From positions 434,001-498,000 of the forward strand of contig JAUIKS010000001.1 of NCBI GenBank assembly GCA_030430565.1: DNA of 64,000 nt, given 5' to 3'. Both the position numbers and the translations under genes were made by a program. Every line of letters begins with the position of its first letter. Positions within the stretch are counted from its first letter, which is position 1. Of the stretch, positions 32,895 to 42,831 are shown piece by piece. The DNA is from Polyangia bacterium (GTDB taxonomy: Bacteria; Myxococcota_A; Polyangia; Nannocystales; Nannocystaceae). Under the pieces are notes generated by a model. That model did not search any database. It worked only from the letters and a program-made list of their open reading frames with translations, and was not told the origin of the DNA.

Positions 32895-34139
32895 TCAGCG
32901 GAGGCCCTGCAAGTACACCGAGAGCGGGAAGTTGCCCTCGCCGCCGACGAAGGTCGCGTCCGGCACCTCGATCACGAACTCGTGCGGGCCCGCGTCCATC
33001 GCCCCGAGCGGGATGATCCGCGTGTCGATGACGTCGCCCGGGCACCAGTTACTGAAGGACTGCCAGGCCGCGTCGGACTTGGGGCTCGGCCCGTAGATGC
33101 CGTTACCCTGGGTGTTGTACATGCGCCAGGGCTCGCAGCTGTCGCGCCCGGGCTTGTACTGATGGACGAGCTTGTTGTCGACGCCGACGTAGTGCTCGCG
33201 CCGGATGTACTCCTCGCCGCCCTGGTTGGCGCCGTGGTTGGAGGTGATGAGCACGAGCTGGGTCTCGACGGTGTCCTCGTCGAGCGTGAACTCGATGGTC
33301 TTGCGCGTCTCCCCGAGCTCGTCGGTCGCGCCCTCTTGGTAGTTGTTAAACGCGACGTAGGTGGCGAGCGGGGTCGTGAAGTCGAAGGCCTGCGGCGCGG
33401 CGTCGCTGTTGGAGTCGAGGTAGACGGCGCCGAGGAAGACGTCGTTGCGGCCGGCGCAGCCCGCGACCTCGGTGTTGGCCGCGTAGGGCACCCCGAACAC
33501 GCTCAGCTCGACCCAGAAGTCGTACTGCTCTTGGAGCGCGCTGTCGGTGAGCGTCGGGACGAGGTTCCCCAGGTCGAAGCTGTAGGGGACCACGTCTGGC
33601 TCTTTGTTCATGTCCATGAAGGGCGTGATGAAGCGCGCGATCTCGAAGCGCGTGACCTCCGAGGGCGTGTACGTCTCCTCGCCCTTGGGGACGAGCGAGA
33701 GGAACACGCCGCCGATTCGATCGTAGTTGTCACACAGCGCGCCGATGTAGACGCGCATGGTCAACACGCCCTGGATCGACGCCAGCTCCTCGTCGGAGAG
33801 CTTGGTCGCGTAGAGCGCGTTGCTGTGGCGGATGACGCCCTCGGGGACCGGCTCGTCGACGGTCTCGGCGTAGCCGTCGTAGAAGGTGACCTCCTTGATC
33901 ACCGTGAGCTCCACGGGGTCGAGCGGGGGCGGCTCGCCCGTCGTGCCCGCGTCGGTCTCGCTCGCGTCGGTCTCACCCCCCGCGCTCGTGCTCTCCGCCT
34001 CGGTGGCGCTCTCCTCGCCCGTCGAGGTGCCGCCCTCGCTCGTCGAGGTCTCCGGATCCGAGCCTCCGGAGCAGGCCGCGACGGCGAGGAGCACGGGGAA
34101 CAAGGCGCGGAGCGCCCGGGCCGAGGTGTAGATCGACAT
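32895..34139 (-). CDS. PNGase F-like lipoprotein
   Basis: A 414-aa protein. Lipobox LAVAACSGG is followed by a Ser/Thr/Glu linker to residue ~75. The rest resembles the two-domain peptide-N-glycosidase F family: GGEEYIRREHYVGVDN, CEPWRMYNTQGNGIYG and NWCPGDVIDTRIIPLG are the blocks I recognise from the C-terminal domain. PNGase F removes N-linked glycans from proteins; a lipid-anchored form in a predatory bacterium would act on prey or host glycoproteins. Active-site residues (Asp and Glu in the N-terminal domain) could not be placed by eye, so the enzymatic claim is inference from fold motifs. Confidence 0.6.
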   Translation of the reverse strand: MSIYTSARALRALFPVLLAVAACSGGSDPETSTSEGGTSTGEESATEAESTSAGGETDASETDAGTTGEPPPLDPVELTVIKEVTFYDGYAETVDEPVPEGVIRHSNALYATKLSDEELASIQGVLTMRVYIGALCDNYDRIGGVFLSLVPKGEETYTPSEVTRFEIARFITPFMDMNKEPDVVPYSFDLGNLVPTLTDSALQEQYDFWVELSVFGVPYAANTEVAGCAGRNDVFLGAVYLDSNSDAAPQAFDFTTPLATYVAFNNYQEGATDELGETRKTIEFTLDEDTVETQLVLITSNHGANQGGEEYIRREHYVGVDNKLVHQYKPGRDSCEPWRMYNTQGNGIYGPSPKSDAAWQSFSNWCPGDVIDTRIIPLGAMDAGPHEFVIEVPDATFVGGEGNFPLSVYLQGLR

Positions 34140-34195
34140 CGAGCGTCAAGCATACTCGCTCGCGCTCGCCCGCAGGCGCGAATCACGGGTCTCGC

Positions 34196-35410
34196 TCAGC
34201 GCTCGCCCCGTAACCACGCGCACATGGTCTCGAGGACCTTTGCATCAGAGAGCAGCTCGAGGTGGCCTACGCCGTCGTAGGTCGCGACGCGCGTCGCGGG
34301 GAGGCCGAGCTCGCGCGCTGGATCGTCGTGGCGCCCGAGCGCGCTGCGGACCGTGACGAGCCCGTCGCCCACGAGCTCGAGCGGCCGCGAGCTCGTGACC
34401 GCGCCGGCGATCGCGTAGCAACGGACATCGCGCGGGAGCGGGAGCGGGCCGCGTGGGTCTGCGCCCAGCGCGAAGCGGTCTCGCCCGCGCCAGTGCTCCT
34501 CGAGCACGTTGCCGTAGCGAAGATCGGTGATGCCGGCGCTGCGGAGCCGGCCGAGGCGCGCGAGCGGGGCGCTGTACCGGCTGATCCCCAGCAGCGTCTC
34601 GAGCCAGCTCCCACCGCGCTCGAGCGGCGCGCCGTGGTGAGGTGTCCCCAAGAACACCATCGACGTGAGCGCGCGTCGCCACGGAGACCGCGCGCGCTCG
34701 GCCGCCCAGCACGCGCTGCGGGCCACGAGGCCGCCCATGCTGTGCGCGACGATCGCGAGGTCCTCGACCGGCACCGGCCACGCCGCGACCAGCTCGTCGA
34801 GCCGCGCCGCGAGCTCCTCGCCGTTCGTCGAGATGTGTCGACCTGTGTTGTAGAGCAGGTAGACGGGCGTGCGGCCGAGCGCGCGCGCCAGCGCCTCGCC
34901 GTGGTCGTGGTCACCGCGGCGCCACTGACGATCGTTCATCGTCAGCCCGTGCACCAGCACCAGCAGCTTGCGCCGCGCGTCGGGCAGCGCGCGCGCCAGC
35001 GCCTCGGGGTCGTCGAGCGGGAGCGCCGCGCCGCCGCGACGAAATCGCATCTCGAGCGCGAGCGGGTTGTCGCTGGCCTCGAGGTAGTCCCCGAGCACGC
35101 CGTTGAGGATCGAGAGCGCGGCGTCGCGGGTCGGCCCCGGCACGCTCTCCCCGAGCACCGGCGTCAGCGGCTGGAGCGCGAGCTCGAGGCCCGCCCCGAC
35201 CACCCGCGTCACGCCTCGGATCGCGCCGTAGACGGCGCGCGTGGCCAGGCGCACCGGGCGTTCGAGCGGGGCGCCCAGGACCCGCGGCCCGCCGCCGATG
35301 GTCTGGTGCATCGTCTCGACGATCGTCGTGACCTCGGCGGTCGCGCGGGCCGCGAGCGAGATCGCGCCGCGCAGGTCGGTCGCGTGGTTGCGTGCTTCCG
35401 TGGTCGTCAT
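34196..35410 (-). CDS. Alpha/beta-hydrolase lipase (PGAP1-like)
   Basis: A 404-aa protein. After an N-terminal helical ~110 residues comes the hydrolase fold: KLLVLVHGLTMNDRQW (oxyanion region), YLLYNTGRHISTNG, and the nucleophile elbow IVAHSMGGLVAR with Ser as the catalytic residue. The expected Asp and His follow (GDGLVTVRSALG; GVGHLELL). The AHSMGG form is typical of lipases and GPI-inositol deacylase-like esterases. No signal peptide seen, so it is probably cytoplasmic or membrane-peripheral. Ester substrate unknown. It lies between two genes for exported proteins and shows no operon partner. Confidence 0.85.
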   Translation of the reverse strand: MTTTEARNHATDLRGAISLAARATAEVTTIVETMHQTIGGGPRVLGAPLERPVRLATRAVYGAIRGVTRVVGAGLELALQPLTPVLGESVPGPTRDAALSILNGVLGDYLEASDNPLALEMRFRRGGAALPLDDPEALARALPDARRKLLVLVHGLTMNDRQWRRGDHDHGEALARALGRTPVYLLYNTGRHISTNGEELAARLDELVAAWPVPVEDLAIVAHSMGGLVARSACWAAERARSPWRRALTSMVFLGTPHHGAPLERGGSWLETLLGISRYSAPLARLGRLRSAGITDLRYGNVLEEHWRGRDRFALGADPRGPLPLPRDVRCYAIAGAVTSSRPLELVGDGLVTVRSALGRHDDPARELGLPATRVATYDGVGHLELLSDAKVLETMCAWLRGER

Positions 35411-35456
35411 GCTGGGTGCTCACGAGTCGGTAGCACATCGAGTGTAGGATCGCGGA

Positions 35457-37592
35457 ATGCTTGACTTACAAACTTACCTTCGCCGGGGCGCGGCGTGCCT
35501 CGTGGGCCTGGGCCTCGCCGCGCTCGCCGGGGGCTGCGGCGACGGCGAGCCGCAGGACGGCGAGCCTCGCTACGGCTGCGTCGACCTCCCACGCCCGGCC
35601 AGCACGGACGCGGTCGCGCTCGAGCGCGTGTACCCGGGGGTCACGGCCGAGGGCGCCATCGACCTGGTGCGGGCCCCGGGCGACGCGTCGCGCTACTACC
35701 TCCCGACCCAGGGCGGCGTGCTCTTCAGCTTCTCGGCGACCGGCGGCGGCGCGTCGCTCTCGGTCGCGCTCGATCTCACCGACGCGGTCGCGCTCGCCGG
35801 CGAGGCCGGGCTGCTCGGCGTCGCCTTCCACCCGGACTTCGCGAGCAACGGGCAGGTCTTCGTCTCGTACACCGCGCCCGGCGGCGGCGTGTTCGTGTCC
35901 CGCGTCTCTCGCTTCACCAGCGCCGACGGCGGGCTGACGATCGCGCGCGACTCCGAGGTGGTCGTGCTCGAGCTCGAGCAGCCCTACTCCAACCACAACG
36001 GCGGCGACCTCGGCTTCGGCCAAGACGGTTACCTGTACTTTGGGCTAGGAGATGGCGGCAGCGGCAGCGACCCGCTCGGCAGCGGTCAGGACACCAGCAC
36101 GCTGCTCGGCGCGATCCTGCGGCTCGACGTCGACGGCGCCGCGCCCGGGCAGGGCTACGCGATCCCGCCCGACAACCCCTTCGCCGACGGCGCGCTGGGG
36201 CGGCCCGAGCTCTACGCCTGGGGCCTGCGCAACCCATGGCGCTTCAGCTTCGACCCCGAGACCGGCGCGCTCTGGGCCGGCGACGTGGGCCAGAATCAGT
36301 GGGAGGAGGTCAACCTGATCGAGCGCGGCGGCAACTACGGCTGGGCCATCAAGGAGGGGTCGGAGTGCTTCGGCGCTGACGCCTGCGACGAGGCCGGGCT
36401 GATCGATCCGGTCGCCGCGTACCGCAACCACGCGGTCGCCTCGGTGATCGCCGGTCAGGTCTACCGCGGCGCGGCGCTCCCCGAGCTGCGCGGCGCCTTC
36501 CTCTACAGCGACTTCTACACCGGCGAGATCTGGGCCGTGCGCGTCGGCGAGGCGCCCCAGCGGCTCAGCGCGTCGGCCGGCCGTCAGCTCACGAGCTGGG
36601 CGCTCGACCCCGAGGGCGAGCTGCTCGGCGTGCGCTTCGACGGCGCGCTGTTCAAGCTCGTCGCGGCCGCGCCGCCCGACGACGACGCCGAGACGCTCCC
36701 GAAGACCCTGTCGGCGACCGGCTGCTTCGACGTGTCCAGCGAGACCGGTCTCGTGAGCCAGGCCTTCGGCTACGAGCTCAACGTCCCGTTCTGGTCCGAC
36801 GGCGCGAGCAAGCGCCGCTGGCTCGCGCTGCCCGAGGGCGCGACGATCGGCGTCGGCGAGGGCGGCGACTGGGAGCTGCCGGTCGGCGCCGCGCTCGTGA
36901 AGACCTTCGAACTCGAGGGCGCGCCGGTCGAGACGCGCCTCCTGGTTCGCCACGACGACGGCGGCTGGGCGGGCTACACCTACGCGTGGGACGAAGACGG
37001 GCGAGAGGCGCGGCTGCTCGACGAGGGCGAGAGCCGGGCGCTCGCGGGGCAGACGTGGCGCTTCCCCTCGCGCGGCGAGTGCGACTTCTGCCACAGCGCG
37101 GCCGCGGGTCACACGCTCGGGCTGGAGAGCGCGCAGCTCGCCCGCGAGATCACAGGTCCCGAGGGACAGCCCGTCGATCAGCTCGCCGCGCTCGCGGAGC
37201 GCGGGCTGCTCGAGGCGCCGCCGAGCGCCACGCCGCTGCCGTCGATCGACGGCCCCGCGCCCCTCGAGGAGCGCGCGCGCGCGTACCTCCACGTGAACTG
37301 CTCGCAGTGTCACCGACCCGAGGGGCCCGGCGGTCGCGCGCGCCTCGACCTGCGGTTCTCGACGCCGCTCGCGGAGATGGAGCTGTGTGACGCGCCGCCG
37401 CGCGCCGGCGATCTGGGCGTCGCCGACGCGCGTCTGCTCGCGCCCGGCGATCCGGCGCGCTCTTTGCTCTCGGCGCGCGTGCGGACCCTGGGCAGCACGA
37501 GGATGCCGCCCGTGGCCTCCTCGCGCGTGGACGAGCAGGGCGCCGAGCTGCTCGACGCGTGGATCACCGCGCTCGACGTCTGCCCCGAGTGA
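35457..37592 (+). CDS. Sorbosone/glucose dehydrogenase-like lipoprotein fused to c-type cytochrome motifs
   Basis: A 711-aa protein with lipobox (LAALAGGCGDG). Residues ~40-400 form the PQQ-dependent glucose/sorbosone dehydrogenase (GSDH) propeller: VAFHPDFASNGQVFVSYT, GDLGFGQDGYLYFGLGDGG, ELYAWGLRNPWRFSFDP and WAGDVGQNQWEEVN are the classic strings. The C-terminal ~220 residues contain two CxxCH sites (GECDFCHSAAAGHTLG; CSQCHRPEGPGGRARL), so electrons could pass from the sugar to haem. It would oxidise a sugar or alcohol outside the cytoplasmic membrane. PQQ synthesis genes are not in the window. The start is ATG 35457. Confidence 0.85.
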   Translation: MLDLQTYLRRGAACLVGLGLAALAGGCGDGEPQDGEPRYGCVDLPRPASTDAVALERVYPGVTAEGAIDLVRAPGDASRYYLPTQGGVLFSFSATGGGASLSVALDLTDAVALAGEAGLLGVAFHPDFASNGQVFVSYTAPGGGVFVSRVSRFTSADGGLTIARDSEVVVLELEQPYSNHNGGDLGFGQDGYLYFGLGDGGSGSDPLGSGQDTSTLLGAILRLDVDGAAPGQGYAIPPDNPFADGALGRPELYAWGLRNPWRFSFDPETGALWAGDVGQNQWEEVNLIERGGNYGWAIKEGSECFGADACDEAGLIDPVAAYRNHAVASVIAGQVYRGAALPELRGAFLYSDFYTGEIWAVRVGEAPQRLSASAGRQLTSWALDPEGELLGVRFDGALFKLVAAAPPDDDAETLPKTLSATGCFDVSSETGLVSQAFGYELNVPFWSDGASKRRWLALPEGATIGVGEGGDWELPVGAALVKTFELEGAPVETRLLVRHDDGGWAGYTYAWDEDGREARLLDEGESRALAGQTWRFPSRGECDFCHSAAAGHTLGLESAQLAREITGPEGQPVDQLAALAERGLLEAPPSATPLPSIDGPAPLEERARAYLHVNCSQCHRPEGPGGRARLDLRFSTPLAEMELCDAPPRAGDLGVADARLLAPGDPARSLLSARVRTLGSTRMPPVASSRVDEQGAELLDAWITALDVCPE

Positions 37593-37617
37593 CCGCCGGC
37601 TCATCGGCGGCGTCGGG

Positions 37618-40026
37618 TCACGGCTGCGGCACAGAGTCCGTGAACTCCGGGTGCTTGCGCGCCCAGATCTGGTAGCCGATGTTCTCGATGCGAAACGAGA
37701 CCTCGCGCTTGGCGTAGAGCACGAAGTCCCGACGCAAGGTCGCGAAGATCGAGTTCTTACACTCCGGGTCGACGACCACGAATTCGGCCTCGTGGGCCAA
37801 CACGGAGATCGTTTTTTTCGTCGTCGGCGAGACGCGCGGCGCGGGGTAGCGCTCGGCGGCGGGCCCGAACATCGGGACGTTCAGGTCGGTCAGCGCGTAC
37901 AGCCCGCTGCTGTACCCGCGCTCGTCGCAGCCGACGACCAGCACGGCGCTCTCGAATTCGTCGGCGCTGGGCGGCGGCTCGTCGGGCATTCGCCCGACCA
38001 TGTACTTCTTCTTCCCGTGGCTCTTCGCGTCGAGGGTGTAGCGGCGGACGAAGGTGAAGAACAGGATGTCACCTGTGATGCTGTCCCACGATCGGCTCCG
38101 GGTGCCCCGCCAGAGCACGTGCGTGATCTCCATCTCGCGCAGCGCCGCCCAGACATCGCGCGGCGAGCTCATCAGGCTGTAGCTCAGCCCGAATTGCCAG
38201 GTCTGGAAGTCGGGGATCGTGACGACGTTGGAGCCGATGTGCGGGTGGACCTCGTGCACGAGCAGCCGGGCGCCCTTGGGCATCGCCTTGCCCACGTCGT
38301 ACCAGCTGCCCTGGGTCCGCAGGCGTGATTGGTACCGGCCCGCGTCGCCCGCCTCGAACAGCTTCGCCACCTGCGCGAGCTGGTTGCGGTAGATGAAGAA
38401 GACGTCGCCGCCCCAGACGATCTGGGTCGCCACCAGCAGCGTCAGCGCGAGCCGGGCGCGCGCGCGCCACACGAGGGTCATCGCCGCGGCGACGAAGCCG
38501 GTCATCAGCGGCATGATCGCCTGCAGGTAGCGGTCTTGCGGCAGCAGGTTGAACCACACGATCAGGCCGACGTGGATCCACAGCGCGAGCAGCCAGATCC
38601 GCCGCGTGCCTCGCAGCAGCAGCAGCGCGGGCAGCAGCAGCGTCACGAGCGAGCCGATCACGGGGCGGCTGCCGTGGTAAATCTCCCAGTCGTGGGGGAT
38701 GAACGACCAGGTGAAGAGCACCTTGATCGTGCCCAGGAGCCGCCCGTCGGGCTCGTACGGTGACCACTCACCGAACTGGAAGGCCTTGTAGCCCCATTCG
38801 AACATGTACGTCGCGTCAGGCGCCCAGGGGCGGACGTCGAGGTACGCGTGGAGGTTGGGGTACAGCGGGTCGCCGTGCCACACGAGGTTGGTCAGCCACA
38901 TCGGGGCGCTGCACGCGATCGCGGTCAGCGAGATCAGCAGCGGCCCGAGCAGCCAGCGCAGCCGCCCGTCGCCGGGCTGCGGACGGAGCGCCTGACGGAT
39001 CATGCTCATCGCCACCATCGCCACGGGCAGCGGCAGCAGGATGAGGCACGCGGTCTCCTTGATCATCACGAGCGCCGCGAGCAGCATCCCGAGCAGCGCG
39101 CAGCTCCCCAGGTGGAAGCGGCGACGGACGACCTCGTAGCTCACGAGCATGATCGGGATCGCGAAGCTCGCGGCGATATGATCGGCGCCGACGCTGAGGT
39201 TGGCGTCGTGCAGGAACATCCCCGGGAACAGGAACCGCGCGGTCCAGACGAGCGTGGGGTTGGCCGCCGGCACCAGCCAGCGCACGAGCGCGGGGACGCC
39301 GAGCATGGTGGTCCAGATGAAGATCGTGAGCTCGATGTGGGCGCACATGACCATGTGGTCGAAGAGCTCGTCGCCGGGGATCAGAAAGCCCCAGGTGTAC
39401 AGCAGGCTCGCGAAGTGCGGCCGCGTCGAGAACATCCACCCCTGGGGGAAGCGCATCACGCCGCCGTGCGCGGCGTAGGTCTCCGCCAGCGCCATGTGCT
39501 TCCATCGCGAGTCGAACATCGCGTTCTCCGGCGTGACGACGCCGACGTAGACGAGCGCGAAGCCGAACACGCCGAACAGGATGATGAGCACCGAGAGGAC
39601 GCTGGGGAAGCGGAGCGGCGCGAGCCGCTGCGCCCGCGCCAACACGGTCGCCGCGGCCCGCAGCCGCTGGGCGCCGAGCGCCATCATCGCCAGGGGCAGC
39701 GTCCAGAACAGCGCGGGCCCGTACAGGCGCAGCAGCCCGAAGCCGAACATCAGCATCCCGAAGGCGAAGCAGCCGACGCACAGGCTCGTGAACAGGCGCA
39801 GGTGCAGGCCTCGCATCCGCACGCCGAGCCAGCGCACGATGACGTCGCCGGCGCCGTAACACCCCAGGGTGAAGGCGCCGCACCACACCCAGTAGCGGAC
39901 GTATCGCCAAAACAGCCAGCGCCGGAGCGGGTAGTGGGAGAACTGCGTCGCAAGCAACAAGACCGCGATCAACAGCGCGACCGTGAGCAATCCACGGCGC
40001 CACAGCGGCAGTTGCTCCGATGACAT
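37618..40026 (-). CDS. Large polytopic membrane protein, GT-C glycosyltransferase-like
   Basis: An 802-aa protein. The first ~530 residues carry about twelve to thirteen hydrophobic segments (for example RRGLLTVALLIAVLLLATQF, FPSVLSVLIILFGVFGFALV, LLLPLPVAMVAMSMIRQAL), followed by ~260 soluble residues. The first long loop contains VTPENAMFDSRWKHMALAE with acidic residues, the place where GT-C lipid-linked sugar transferases keep their catalytic Asp. The soluble tail (LFEAGDAGRYQSRLRTQGSW) resembles the C-terminal domain of dolichol-phosphate-mannose type enzymes. Probably transfers sugar from a polyprenyl carrier outside the membrane, but family and substrate are not certain. Confidence 0.65.
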   Translation of the reverse strand: MSSEQLPLWRRGLLTVALLIAVLLLATQFSHYPLRRWLFWRYVRYWVWCGAFTLGCYGAGDVIVRWLGVRMRGLHLRLFTSLCVGCFAFGMLMFGFGLLRLYGPALFWTLPLAMMALGAQRLRAAATVLARAQRLAPLRFPSVLSVLIILFGVFGFALVYVGVVTPENAMFDSRWKHMALAETYAAHGGVMRFPQGWMFSTRPHFASLLYTWGFLIPGDELFDHMVMCAHIELTIFIWTTMLGVPALVRWLVPAANPTLVWTARFLFPGMFLHDANLSVGADHIAASFAIPIMLVSYEVVRRRFHLGSCALLGMLLAALVMIKETACLILLPLPVAMVAMSMIRQALRPQPGDGRLRWLLGPLLISLTAIACSAPMWLTNLVWHGDPLYPNLHAYLDVRPWAPDATYMFEWGYKAFQFGEWSPYEPDGRLLGTIKVLFTWSFIPHDWEIYHGSRPVIGSLVTLLLPALLLLRGTRRIWLLALWIHVGLIVWFNLLPQDRYLQAIMPLMTGFVAAAMTLVWRARARLALTLLVATQIVWGGDVFFIYRNQLAQVAKLFEAGDAGRYQSRLRTQGSWYDVGKAMPKGARLLVHEVHPHIGSNVVTIPDFQTWQFGLSYSLMSSPRDVWAALREMEITHVLWRGTRSRSWDSITGDILFFTFVRRYTLDAKSHGKKKYMVGRMPDEPPPSADEFESAVLVVGCDERGYSSGLYALTDLNVPMFGPAAERYPAPRVSPTTKKTISVLAHEAEFVVVDPECKNSIFATLRRDFVLYAKREVSFRIENIGYQIWARKHPEFTDSVPQP

Positions 40027-40208
40027 AGTTGCTGGCTGCTAGCGGTTCGCGGCGCGTCCGCGAGGCCAAAGACGCGCGATGGTATGAGGTCGTAAAAACG
40101 CCGTCAACCCGGTCGAGAGGGTCGTGTCATCGTGCTGGCCGTCACGACCCCGGCGGATCGTTGTCTGCATCCGCGAGCGCCGCGAGGGCACGCGTCAGGG
40201 CGATCGCG

Positions 40209-40916
40209 TCACGGGTCGTTGCAGATCGGCTCGCTGCCGGTGAGGCCGTCGAGCAAGCACGAGTAACGCGCGGGCCCTCCCGCGAGCTCGAGACACGACT
40301 CGAAGTGCTGCGGCGGCGCGAGCTCGTCCTCGCTCGTGCTCACGGACTCGAGGCTGATCGGGCTGCTCGAGCAGCGCAGCGAGACCACGCGCTCGTCGCT
40401 CGTGATCGCGAGCTCGACGCGGTCGTCGCCGCAGCCTTCGAAGCCGCAGATGTCGTTCTCTCCGCTCGCCGTGATGATCCCGGGCGCGCGATCGCGGAGC
40501 GCCACGAGGGCGCAGGTGAGCGCGTCCTCGTCGAACTCGTACTCCGCGTCGCAGGCGTACATGTCTTGATTCGGTCGCGGGCACTCGTACACGATGGGGT
40601 CGCACAGCGGCTCGAGCGCGCACTGCACCGTGCGCGCGTCTTCGCAGCTGACGGGTCGCTCGGAGGGCGTGACGCACTCACACGCCTGTGGGAGCCCGGC
40701 GGTCTCGCTCGTCTCGCTCGTCTCGCCAGCGCCGCTCGTGCTGCTCGGTCCGCTCGCGTCGGTCGCCCCGCCGCTCGTCGTCGCGCCGCCGGCGGTCGAG
40801 GTCGACGGCGCGCCGTCGCTGCTCTTGGTGTCGACGACCCCGTCGTCGGCGCACGCGGAGCACAGGAGCGCCGCGATCGCGACCGCGGAGATGGGGGCGA
40901 GTTTCAGATGCCGCAT
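40209..40916 (-). CDS. Lipoprotein with Ser/Thr linker and Cys-rich domain, 235 aa
   Basis: Lipobox (LLCSACADDG), then a Ser/Thr/Gly linker to about residue 75 and ~155 residues with about a dozen Cys (CECVTPSERPVSCEDARTV; CEPLCDPIV-type; ICGFEGCGDDRVELAI). No family recognised. The linker composition matches the other lipoproteins here (336, 1444, 32895, 60072). Stand-alone gene divergent from the repeat lipoprotein at 41049, sharing a 132-bp promoter region with it. Confidence 0.75.
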   Translation of the reverse strand: MRHLKLAPISAVAIAALLCSACADDGVVDTKSSDGAPSTSTAGGATTSGGATDASGPSSTSGAGETSETSETAGLPQACECVTPSERPVSCEDARTVQCALEPLCDPIVYECPRPNQDMYACDAEYEFDEDALTCALVALRDRAPGIITASGENDICGFEGCGDDRVELAITSDERVVSLRCSSSPISLESVSTSEDELAPPQHFESCLELAGGPARYSCLLDGLTGSEPICNDP

Positions 40917-41048
40917 CGTGGTGTGGTTCGCGGGTCAGCGTGGGTCGCGGCGCGGTTATACGCGCCGACCTGGTGATCGCGCGAACCGTAGCAGGCCGCC
41001 GCGGACGTCCTCGTACCGTCTAGTCCGCATCTGCGGTAGGGTCTACCT

Positions 41049-42785
41049 ATGCTGCGGATGTCGCGTCGGCGGGTAGCGAGCGCCGTGCGGGTGCTCGCCA
41101 CGTTCACCGCGACGGGGCTCGCCGGCTGCTGGACGCAGCCGAGCACGCTCGGCCTGCCCTGCGTCACCGACAGCGAGTGCGACGCGGGGCAGTGGTGCAG
41201 CGACGGCCGCTGCGGCGACGGCTCGGGCTCGACGGGACAGACCGAGGGGCCTTCGACCTCGTCGATGGTGAGCTCGACGACGAGCGCGACCACCGGCGCG
41301 TCCGCGACGACGAGCTCGCCCGCTGGCTCATCGACGACGACGCTCGGCACGGAGGGCTCCACCAGCGAGGCTGTCACGGGGGGCAGCGCCGGCACCACGG
41401 GCGCGCCGGTGGAGTGCGCGCGCCTCGACTGCGCCCCGGCGCCGCAGTGGAGCGTGGCCTACGGGGACGCGCAGATCCTCAACAAGGCGCTCGACGTCGA
41501 CGGCGCGGGCAACATCTACGTCGGCGGCTCCTTCAAGGACAGCCTCTCGGTCGAGGGCTTCCCGACGCTCTTGGGGGTCGAGAACCTGTTCTCCATGTAC
41601 GTGATCAAGTTCGCGCCGAGCGGGGTGCCCGCGGGGCTGTGGGGCTTCGGCGCCGACGGGAGCGGCGGCGACGAGCTGCTCGACCTCGCGGTGACGGACG
41701 AGGGCGTCATCTACTTCACCGGCTACTACACTGGCCCCCAGGACATGTGCGACAAGACCCTCCCGGGCTTCCCCAACCGGCAGGACCTGTTCGTCGCGCG
41801 CATCAACACCGCGGGCGTCTGCGACGCGATCGCCAACTACCCGGCCGACGGCACGCAGCGGGGCTTCGCGCTGGACTACCTCGAGTCGCAGCAGCGCCTC
41901 GCGCTCGCCGGCGCGTACCAGGGCAACCTCAACCTCGGGGTCGGCCCGCTGATGACGGAGCAGCTCGGCGGCGTCCAGGGCAACGGGCTGCTCGCGCTCT
42001 ACTCGGACGAGCTCGCGGTGCTGTGGGCGACCGAGTTCGGGGAGTTCGCGACCTACGAGTCCGTTGACACCGTCCGCTTCGGCCCCGGCGGCGCGCTGCT
42101 GATCGCCGGCACCTTCACGGACACGATCACGCTGAAGCGCCCCTACATGAGCCTCGGCGGCACCGACGACGTCTTCCTCGCGCGCGCGAACCAGGCCGAC
42201 GGCACGCTGGCGTGGGCGACCGCGCTGATCAGCGAGGGCGGCGTCGGCGTCGCGGCGATCGACTACGATCCCGAGTCCGGCGCGATCGTGATCGGTGGCA
42301 GCTTCAAGTCGAAGATCGCGTCGCTGGAGCTCGACTCGGGATCGCTCGACAACCGCGACCTCTTCGTCGCCAGCCTCGACAGCGGATCCGGCGAGCTCAA
42401 CTGGGCCGAGCGCTTCGGCGGCGCGAACGTGGACGAGGAGCTGCGCGGGCTGGTGATCGACCCTGTCGCCGGCCACGTGCTGCTGTCCGCGAGGTGTGCC
42501 CCGGGGACGGACTTCGGCGGAGGCGCGCTCGCGGTCATGGGGAACACGGACGCTTGTCTCGCGCGTCTGCGGCTCACCACGGGCGAGCTCCTGTGGAGCG
42601 ATCGTTTCGGCGGAGGCGCGGGCGCTCTCCCCGAGACGGGGCGCCAGCTCGCGATCGACCTCAACGACGATCCGCGCGCGCTGCTGTGGACCGGTGACTT
42701 CTACGGGACCGCGAGCTTCGTCGGCCCCGAGCTCACGGCGGACGGCGTGGACGCGCGCGCGTTCCTGGTTCGCTTCGGGCTGTGA
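41049..42785 (+). CDS. Lipoprotein with SBBP-like beta-propeller repeats
   Basis: A 578-aa protein. The lipobox is LAGCWT; a Cys-rich motif (CVTDSECDAGQWCSDGRCGD) and a Ser/Thr linker follow. The C-terminal ~430 residues hold repeated strands of the kind found in SBBP propellers: ALDVDGAGNIYVGGSFKDSL, VTDEGVIYFTGYYTGPQ, ALLIAGTFTDTITL, IDYDPESGAIVIGGSFKSKI and VLLSARCAPGTDFGG. Such proteins are surface-exposed and of unknown ligand in myxobacteria. It shares its promoter region with the divergent lipoprotein gene at 40916. Confidence 0.8.
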   Translation: MLRMSRRRVASAVRVLATFTATGLAGCWTQPSTLGLPCVTDSECDAGQWCSDGRCGDGSGSTGQTEGPSTSSMVSSTTSATTGASATTSSPAGSSTTTLGTEGSTSEAVTGGSAGTTGAPVECARLDCAPAPQWSVAYGDAQILNKALDVDGAGNIYVGGSFKDSLSVEGFPTLLGVENLFSMYVIKFAPSGVPAGLWGFGADGSGGDELLDLAVTDEGVIYFTGYYTGPQDMCDKTLPGFPNRQDLFVARINTAGVCDAIANYPADGTQRGFALDYLESQQRLALAGAYQGNLNLGVGPLMTEQLGGVQGNGLLALYSDELAVLWATEFGEFATYESVDTVRFGPGGALLIAGTFTDTITLKRPYMSLGGTDDVFLARANQADGTLAWATALISEGGVGVAAIDYDPESGAIVIGGSFKSKIASLELDSGSLDNRDLFVASLDSGSGELNWAERFGGANVDEELRGLVIDPVAGHVLLSARCAPGTDFGGGALAVMGNTDACLARLRLTTGELLWSDRFGGGAGALPETGRQLAIDLNDDPRALLWTGDFYGTASFVGPELTADGVDARAFLVRFGL

Positions 42786-42831
42786 GGGCCGCGAACGCTC
42801 CAGCCCGGCGCTGGTACAGTCGAGATCGTCT

